A DNA stretch of 17,746 bases from Maritimibacter sp. (lineage in GTDB: Bacteria; Pseudomonadota; Alphaproteobacteria; Rhodobacterales; Rhodobacteraceae): NCBI GenBank assembly GCA_020441225.1, contig JAGRMP010000310.1, positions 1 through 17,746 of the forward strand. Reading direction: 5' to 3'. The position numbers were made by a program, and so were the translations under genes. Shown in pieces: positions 15,279-17,746 of the stretch (the stretch's first letter is position 1; the number at the start of each line of letters is the position of its first letter). Below the pieces are notes generated by a model. It was not told where the DNA came from and ran no database searches. It saw only the letters and a list, made by a program, of their open reading frames with translations.

Positions 15279-15464
15279 ACCGGATACAGGAAACCTTCGG
15301 CGCGGCTTAGCTCCCGACACCGGCGGATCGCTCGACGTCCCGTCTGCGCCGCGATCATTCCGCGGGGTGGACGTGAGGCTCACTGTCATCGTGATCCATT
15401 GCGACAACGCGGAACCCGCGCGTTGTCTCAACCCTCTGCCTCGCCATGGCAACACACCCTTGCG
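15279..15464. other. Spacer after the regulator
   Basis: No gene, RNA or clear terminator is visible. Plus-strand sequence after the regulator stop has no stem followed by a T run. The minus-strand frame here is the tail of the chemoreceptor remnant's frame and carries no family motif. Confidence 0.4.
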
Positions 15465-15822
15465 CGCAGAGTTGGTCCCTTCGAACATTGCGGTGTTCTG
15501 TTGCGTGGCCTGGTCCACCGACCCTACCTTCCGATTGACCTTGCCGATCCCGGTGGACGGCTCGGCGGCCGAAGCCGCTGTCTCAGACAAGCGCGCCGTT
15601 TCCCGAGTCCGCGTCGTAATTGCGTTGGGTGGCCGTGTTTGCATCCTCTTTTCGAAGCATCTGCATATGCATCCCGGGCGAAGCGCGTTCGGTCATGTTC
15701 AGGCGCCCGGTTTCCGGCATGGTTTCGTCGGCGAGGCTCTGCAAATGCCGCCGCATGTTGCGCATCCCGGCGAGCGCGGCTCCCGTTGTGGCCAGACGAG
15801 CCGACACCAGAACGAAAACCAT
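15465..15822 (-). pseudogene. Remnant of a methyl-accepting chemotaxis protein, internally deleted
   Basis: The minus strand shows two ends of a chemoreceptor with the middle missing. From 15822 a frame begins MVFVLVSARLATTGAALAG, a membrane-segment-like start, and continues with MRNMRRHLQSLADETMPETG, resembling the four-helix sensor domain of chemoreceptors. It stops at 15583. In another frame at 15590-15465 the C-terminal signalling-domain hallmark is readable: TAASAAEPSTGIGKVNRKVG then VDQATQQNTAMFEGTNSA, compared with the usual IGxVNxAVxxMDxxTQQNAAMVEETTAAS. The HAMP and most of the signalling helix are gone, and substitutions such as VEE to FEG indicate decay. The C-terminal identification is firmer than the N-terminal one. 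Confidence 0.62.
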
Positions 15823-16091
15823 GGGGATTCCCCTGAGGCGGAGGCCGGAACTGCAGAAAACGCGGGAGCATCGTGCTCTCCCGGAAGCGATGGGATGGTA
15901 TCGACATCGGCCACGCAGGCCCCGATGGCGCCGAACCGCGCGTACCGGATCTCACCCTGTTTCGGCCAAAGCTCGGCGTAGACCTTGCCGTGGCGCGGCT
16001 TGTGGCTAACGCCGTGGCCGCCGGTTTGATGCGCGCCAAGGGGCAAACGAGGACATGTCGAAATGCCTACCGGACCACCGCGCAGCTCGAG
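15823..16091. other. Spacer between two remnants with an unidentified minus-strand frame
   Basis: A minus-strand frame entering at 16046 reads, in part, HGKVYAELWPKQGEIRYARF followed by GAIGACVADVDTIPSLPGEH. Its composition is protein-like rather than the Arg/Pro-rich look of shadow frames. I do not recognise a family and no good start is present. It may be another gene fragment. Confidence 0.3.
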
Positions 16092-16381
16092 CTAGTGCCG
16101 ATCGGTCGCAAGCCGCCCCGGCCCGGCTCGCAAGCCGTACAGGCGGCTGGCCAGATCGAGCGCGCCGTCAAGCGCGGTGCCCCTGGGGCTCCTGAGCCGG
16201 GCCTGGCTCGCCGTATCGAGACGCGACCCGTAGCGCGGCCCGACGCCCCCGTCAGCCAGATGACCTCGTCGCCCGCGAGCCCCGCCGCCGCGATGCAGCG
16301 CGCCAGATGATCGACGCCGGCCCCGAGCAGCGCTGCCGCCTGCGGGTCGCCCGCCTCGGCACCATCAAACCCTGGGATCAA
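16092..16381 (-). pseudogene. C-terminal fragment of a BadF/BadG-type kinase (N-acetylglucosamine kinase-like), frameshifted
   Basis: The minus strand reads GFDGAEAGDPQAAALLGAG, VDHLARCIAAAGLAGDEVIW and LTG in one frame, then GVGPRYGSRLDTASQARLRS and PRGTALDGALDLASRLYGL in the next frame up to a stop at 16092. Joined, this matches the end of BadF/BadG/BcrA-type sugar kinases: a GDPxAxAL helix, then an LTGG turn, then a PxGxALDGAL C-terminus. Adding one G to the G5 run (C5 on the plus strand at 16246-16250) restores the frame. Upstream of about 16400 the frame meets a stop, and the N-terminal ATPase lobe is absent. Family assignment is by recalled pattern. The original function may have been amino-sugar phosphorylation. 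Confidence 0.62.
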
Positions 16382-16518
16382 ACATGAGTCCGCATCCTAG
16401 CGGGCCGGCACGCTTTCGCGCCACCCGAAACGGCCGCGAAGGGCAGCTCCGTCCAGAAACCGCGGAACCGGATCTCGCGCGTGGACGTCGGAAGTCTGAT
16501 CCTTCTTTCAGCGGCTTG

Positions 16519-16551
16519 CCAGTTCTACCCCAGTTCTACCCCAGTTCCATC
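16519..16551. repeat. Three tandem 11-bp units
   Basis: CCAGTTCTACC occurs twice in a row (16519-16529 and 16530-16540), followed by a diverged third unit CCAGTTCCATC (16541-16551). Confidence 0.85.
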
Positions 16552-16666
16552 TCGCCGAGTGCCCCTGGCATCGAAGTCAATGTCTGGCACATGAGATTTT
16601 CTTTGCACGCCAATGCGTTGCAAGAAATTCACCAAATCGGCGCAGTCATCAGGTCGGGAGAAATTC

Positions 16667-16691
16667 GGCCCGGAGACACCACTTCCGGGCC
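16667..16691 (-). terminator. Hairpin, possible terminator of tRNA-Ser
   Basis: GGCCCGGA and TCCGGGCC form a perfect 8-bp stem around a 9-nt loop. On the minus strand it is followed by GAATTTCTC, a short T-rich tail, about 104 nt downstream of the tRNA 3' end. The T tract is weak, so termination efficiency is uncertain. Confidence 0.45.
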
Positions 16692-16794
16692 TCTTCGCGC
16701 CGGTGCCAGTGTTCAGCCCTTCCCGCATAACCCTCGAAAACAACGAGAAATTCCGGCCGACGCCAAACGCAGAGAAACTTTTCGCGAGGGCCAG

Positions 16795-16884
<90 letters not shown>

Positions 16885-17181
16885 GCGGCGATCCCCTTGC
16901 GATACATCGACCGGCTCGATTCTGAAAGTGCCGTTGCGGCGTGTCACGCGGGACGGTCGCGGCCGGCCTGCACGGCGCGGGCCTCGCAACCGGCCGCGGG
17001 GCGAAAACCCGGCCTGGGACCGGCACCGCTTGCCCGGGGGCGCGAAACCGCGCAACGCAGCGGGGCGGGCTTTTCATGCGCCGGCCAACGAGCTATTGTC
17101 GCGCCCAAGCGCGCAAAGCGCGGACAGGCAGGCAGCGCGGTCCGGGAACACCCGAAGGCCAGCGCAACGAAGGGGCAAACG
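16885..17181. other. Divergent spacer between tRNA-Ser and lipoprotein gene
   Basis: Very GC-rich spacer with no coding frame that shows a motif. It must hold the tRNA promoter (minus strand) and the lipoprotein promoter (plus strand, see the candidate at 17071-17099). Confidence 0.4.
17071..17099 (+). promoter_or_regulatory. Candidate promoter of the lipoprotein gene
   Basis: TTTTCA (17071-17076) and TATTGT (17094-17099) are separated by 17 bp and match sigma-70 consensus at four of six positions each. The predicted leader is about 75 nt. This is based on pattern only. Confidence 0.35.
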
Positions 17182-17746
17182 ATGGCAAGCGGATCCTCTC
17201 TTTCTTTGCGGGTCGTCCTGCTGCTGGGAAGCGCGCTGGCGCTTTCGGCATGCAACACGACCGATCTTCCGGGCTTTCTGTCCGGCGGCGGCGGCGGGAC
17301 CACGCCGTCCGAGACCGCGACGCGGACCGTCGAACGCGACGTCGAGGCGCCGGAGGTCTTCCAGGTCAGCGACAAGGGCCTGTGGGACGGGCGTCCGTCG
17401 CTCGGCGGCGTCTGGGTCGCGCATCCGCAGGTGACCGACCCGGAGCGGGTCATCATCCGCAACGAAACCAACGGTCAATTCGTCATCGGCGTGGTCTACC
17501 GGCCGGAGCGGTCGACCCCGGGACCGAAGTTCCAGGTCTCGTCCGACGCCGCCGAGGCGCTCGAGATGCTCGCCGGCCAGCCCGCCGATCTCAGTGTGAC
17601 CGCGCTGCGCCGCGAGGCCGCGCCGGTCCCGGAGGAAAAGCCCACCGCGCTGGCCGCGGCGGAACATCAGGCCGCAGACGGGGTGGCCACCAGCACGCTC
17701 GACCCGATCGCCGCCGCCTCCCAGGCGCTCGACGCCGCCGAGAGCG
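17182..17746 (+). CDS. Cell-envelope lipoprotein, N-terminal part (SPOR-type envelope protein suspected); 3' end outside window
   Basis: The frame begins at ATG 17182, after a modest AAGGGG ribosome-binding site, and is open to the window end (188 codons). The start is a lipoprotein signal: a hydrophobic segment (9-23) and lipobox LSAC with C24 as the lipidated cysteine. A Gly-rich linker follows, then a conserved globular block from about residue 51 with RDVEAPEVFQV, GLWDGRPSLGGVWVAHPQV and PERVIIRNETNGQFVIGVVY, then an Ala/Pro-rich low-complexity region. I associate this block with Rhodobacteraceae lipoproteins that carry a C-terminal peptidoglycan-binding SPOR domain and lie next to a D,D-carboxypeptidase gene. 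That C-terminal part is outside the window, so the SPOR assignment is an inference. It is likely anchored to a membrane facing the periplasm and is probably core genome. Confidence 0.85.
   Translation, partial: MASGSSLSLRVVLLLGSALALSACNTTDLPGFLSGGGGGTTPSETATRTVERDVEAPEVFQVSDKGLWDGRPSLGGVWVAHPQVTDPERVIIRNETNGQFVIGVVYRPERSTPGPKFQVSSDAAEALEMLAGQPADLSVTALRREAAPVPEEKPTALAAAEHQAADGVATSTLDPIAAASQALDAAES

Larger units (their letters stand above)
16382..16794. other. Gene-free interval downstream of tRNA-Ser
   Basis: No coding frame with family motifs is visible. It holds an 11-bp tandem repeat at 16519-16551 and a strong hairpin at 16667-16691. No integrase end or duplicate of the tRNA 3' end was found. 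Confidence 0.45.

Noticed and set aside
16519..16551. CRISPR-like repeats
   Set aside because: The units are 11 bp, directly adjacent and without spacers.

Overview
The window reads as an alphaproteobacterial chromosome segment, most likely Rhodobacteraceae. It is GC-rich throughout and its genes are packed with ATGA start/stop overlaps. The left end resembles the polyol and rare-sugar clusters of that family. The lipoprotein at the right end carries a conserved block that I associate with Rhodobacteraceae cell-envelope genes. The placement rests on recalled family features, not on a search.

Left part (about 1-3692, plus strand): five tightly linked genes encode the C-terminal part of an FGGY-type sugar kinase (cut by the window edge), a HAD phosphatase/phosphomutase, an aldo/keto reductase, a D-tagatose/D-psicose 3-epimerase-like TIM-barrel enzyme and a VOC (glyoxalase-fold) protein. 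Three junctions are ATGA overlaps and the fourth is a 3-bp gap, so this is the distal end of a sugar or polyol catabolic operon. From 3693 to 4992 there is no intact gene. The only recognisable content is a frameshifted, 5'-truncated NucS-type nuclease remnant on the minus strand.

Centre (4993-15278): eight minus-strand genes form a probable operon transcribed from a divergent promoter near 13500. In order of transcription they are a benzaldehyde-dehydrogenase-like ALDH, an aryl-alcohol-dehydrogenase-like zinc ADH, an HSL-type esterase, a Tat-exported periplasmic binding protein, and the LivG, LivF, LivH and LivM components of a branched-chain-type ABC importer. Divergent from them is a XylR/DmpR/MopR-family regulator. 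Its aromatic-sensing domain looks intact, but its AAA+ domain lacks the GAFTGA loop and the usual Walker B acidic pair. A simple reading is import of an aromatic or similar ester or alcohol, hydrolysis by the esterase, then stepwise oxidation of alcohol to aldehyde to acid, controlled by a sensor that probably does not act through sigma-54. The intergenic region carries repeated TTCATGAA palindromes as candidate operators, and a possible short leader ORF precedes the ALDH.

Right part (15279-17746): a decayed stretch holds an internally deleted chemoreceptor remnant and a frameshifted C-terminal fragment of a BadF/BadG-type (N-acetylglucosamine kinase-like) gene, both on the minus strand, plus a short 11-bp tandem repeat. 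It ends at a tRNA-Ser(UGA) gene. Beyond the tRNA a lipoprotein gene (plus strand, cut by the window end) looks like core genome. The tRNA may therefore mark the edge of an accessory region, although no integrase or att duplication is visible here.
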